Of a stretch of 23,959 bases of DNA, positions 22,667 to 23,959 are shown piece by piece. The notes under the pieces were generated by a model. The model did not search any database. It saw nothing but the letters and a program-made list of their open reading frames with translations, and was not told the DNA's origin. Made by a program: the position numbers and the translations under genes. Numbering within the stretch: the stretch's first letter is position 1; each line of letters opens with the position of its first letter. This DNA is from CAYZNE01 sp964461035 (GTDB lineage: Archaea; Nanobdellota; Nanobdellia; Woesearchaeales; CAYZNE01): positions 1 to 23,959 of the forward strand of contig CAYWRI010000020.1 of NCBI GenBank assembly GCA_964461035.1, written 5' to 3'.

Positions 22667-22827
22667 TTCAATCATTTTTTCTTTTTTAATATTTATTTCA
22701 TTTAGTGTTTGTTAATTATTTTGATGTTGTGTTAAACAATGATTATTAATAATGTTAAAATTATCTATTTTTATATTAGTTATGCTCTTTTTATATTTTT
22801 GGGTTTTTTGTTTGTTCTTAGAGAATA

Positions 22828-22837
22828 TTTATAAAAG
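22828..22837 (+). promoter_or_regulatory. TATA box of the DUF2779 gene
   Basis: TTTATAAAAG lies about 57 nt before the ATG at 22890, giving a leader of about 30 nt. A second AT-rich candidate, TTTAAAAG (22848-22855), lies closer. Confidence 0.4.
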
Positions 22838-22889
22838 ATTATTGGCTTTAAAAGATATATCGCTTGGTAGAATTAGAAGAAAAACAAAA

Positions 22890-23959
22890 ATGACTAAACT
22901 ACTAACTAAATCAAAATATTTGCAAGGATTACAATGTTCTAAACTATTATGGGTTTCAGTTAATGATAAAACCAGGTTTCCTGAAGTAGGATTAGCTCAA
23001 CAGCAAATATTTGATACTGGAACTGAAGCGGGTGAGTTAGCAACAACCGTATTTAAAGATGGAATTAAAGTTCCTGAAATTAGTTTTATGGATAACATAA
23101 ATAAAACTAAAGAGCTATTAAAAGAGAATAAACCTCTGTTTGAAGCAGGGTTTATGATTGATGATTTGTTTTCTAGAGCAGATGTTCTTGTTCCTGTCGG
23201 TGATGAATGGGATATTGTTGAAGTTAAGTCTTCAACTAAAGTAAAAGATGTTAATGTTCATGATGTTAGTTTTCAGAAATTTGTTTATGAGAAGTCCGGG
23301 TTAAAGATTAGAAAATGTTTTTTAATGTTTATCAATAAAGAATATATTAGAAATGGAGATATTGATGTTTCTGAATTATTTGTTAAGGAAGATATAACTT
23401 CTCAAGTTGAAGAGTTTAGCGAAGGTCTTATTGAGAGAATTGACAAGATGAAAAAGATTATTAATTCTGATGAACCTTCAATTAAAATTGGCCCTCATTG
23501 TTCTGATCCTTATGAATGTGCTTTGAAGGAAGAATGTTGGAAGTTTCTTCCAAAGAATAATGTGTTTAATTTGAGTCGTGGAGGGAAAAAGTCTTGGTCT
23601 TTATTTGAATCTGGAATTATTAAAATAGAAGATATTCCTTTAGACTTTAAATTATCTGCTAAACAAGAAATTCAAAGAAAAGAAGAAATATTTATTGATA
23701 ATAAATCTATAAAGAATTTTATTTTAGAATTACAATATCCTATTTATTATTTTGATTTTGAAACAATAAATCCTTGTGTTCCTATGTTTGATGGAATGAA
23801 ACCCTATCAAAGATTACCATTTCAATATTCTTTGCATATTCAAAAAGAAGTTGGTGATCCATTAGAACATATTTCTTTTTTAGCTCAACCAGGAGATTGC
23901 CGTTCAGATATTTTGAAATCAATGAAAGAAAATCTTGGTTCAGTTGGAACAATTTTAGC
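22890..23959 (+). CDS. DUF2779 protein with Cas4-like nuclease domain (3' end outside window)
   Basis: The first 356 residues of a large protein. It opens with KYLQGLQCSKLLW (Cys16). A PD-(D/E)XK nuclease core follows: LFSRADVL (Asp98) and WDIVEVKSSTKVKD (Glu111, Lys113). A Cys cluster HCSDPYECALKEECW (Cys204, 210, 216) together with Cys16 could hold a 4Fe-4S cluster as in Cas4/AddB-type nucleases. After about residue 285 a second domain starts with YYFDFETINPCVPMFDG (DFET 289-292), the first acidic motif of DnaQ-like 3'-5' exonucleases, matching the DUF2779 part. This family is frequent in small archaeal and bacterial genomes; its role in DNA processing is inferred. A decayed copy of its 5' end is at 17113-17238. 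The frame is open at the window end. Confidence 0.85.
   Translation, partial: MTKLLTKSKYLQGLQCSKLLWVSVNDKTRFPEVGLAQQQIFDTGTEAGELATTVFKDGIKVPEISFMDNINKTKELLKENKPLFEAGFMIDDLFSRADVLVPVGDEWDIVEVKSSTKVKDVNVHDVSFQKFVYEKSGLKIRKCFLMFINKEYIRNGDIDVSELFVKEDITSQVEEFSEGLIERIDKMKKIINSDEPSIKIGPHCSDPYECALKEECWKFLPKNNVFNLSRGGKKSWSLFESGIIKIEDIPLDFKLSAKQEIQRKEEIFIDNKSIKNFILELQYPIYYFDFETINPCVPMFDGMKPYQRLPFQYSLHIQKEVGDPLEHISFLAQPGDCRSDILKSMKENLGSVGTIL

Overview
The window looks like a piece of a small AT-rich archaeal genome, most likely a metagenome-derived DPANN-type archaeon (Woesearchaeota/Pacearchaeota-like; this placement is inference). The signs are TTTATAAA-type TATA boxes centred about 26 nt upstream of many start codons (leaderless transcription), GGTGA-type ribosome binding sites where a short leader exists, and archaeal gene types: a wHTH-MNT/HEPN pair, a TrmB-like remnant, a DUF2779 protein and secreted Cys-rich proteins with CGDNVCNxGE motifs. 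A 100-N scaffold gap lies at 3888-3987, so this is a draft assembly.

Layout. 1-1700: tail of a possible polysaccharide deacetylase, an orphan ParA ATPase, and a noncoding stretch with a cluster of perfect inverted repeats. 1700-5210: two secreted proteins on the minus strand, a papain-family cysteine protease with near-identical Cys/Asn-rich modules (broken by the assembly gap) and a DUF333 protein whose start lies one base after the protease stop. 5220-5690: a long gap between genes with a candidate minus-strand structured RNA. 5700-9000: a small acidic protein, an ATP-grasp enzyme, a stem-loop repeat element and a membrane/coiled-coil protein. 9060-13540: a broken phosphoribosyltransferase gene, an unknown 289-residue protein, and a two-gene operon of a YfbK-like VWA protein and a four-helix membrane protein. 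13750-17015: a fused MTA phosphorylase/adenine phosphoribosyltransferase, a GyrI-like gene with an internal TAG, a SemiSWEET-like protein and an EEP-family phosphodiesterase.

17100-23959 looks like an accessory region with much gene decay. It holds a decayed 5' copy of a DUF2779 gene, a convergent wHTH-MNT/HEPN toxin-antitoxin-like pair with a palindromic operator, a DUF2062 protein, a TrmB-like C-terminal fragment, a secreted mini-RHS protein with a zinc-metallopeptidase-like tail, a DUF5661 plus MgsA-C operon, a frameshifted HNH nuclease, a truncated HD hydrolase, and the start of the intact DUF2779 Cas4-like nuclease, cut by the window end.

Working together: MTAP-APRT joins methylthioadenosine breakdown to adenine salvage in one chain. 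The VWA and membrane proteins probably form a surface complex. The protease and DUF333 protein are probably co-expressed surface proteins. HEPN and MNT are probably a toxin/antitoxin couple. No tRNA, rRNA, CRISPR array or intact transposase was seen.
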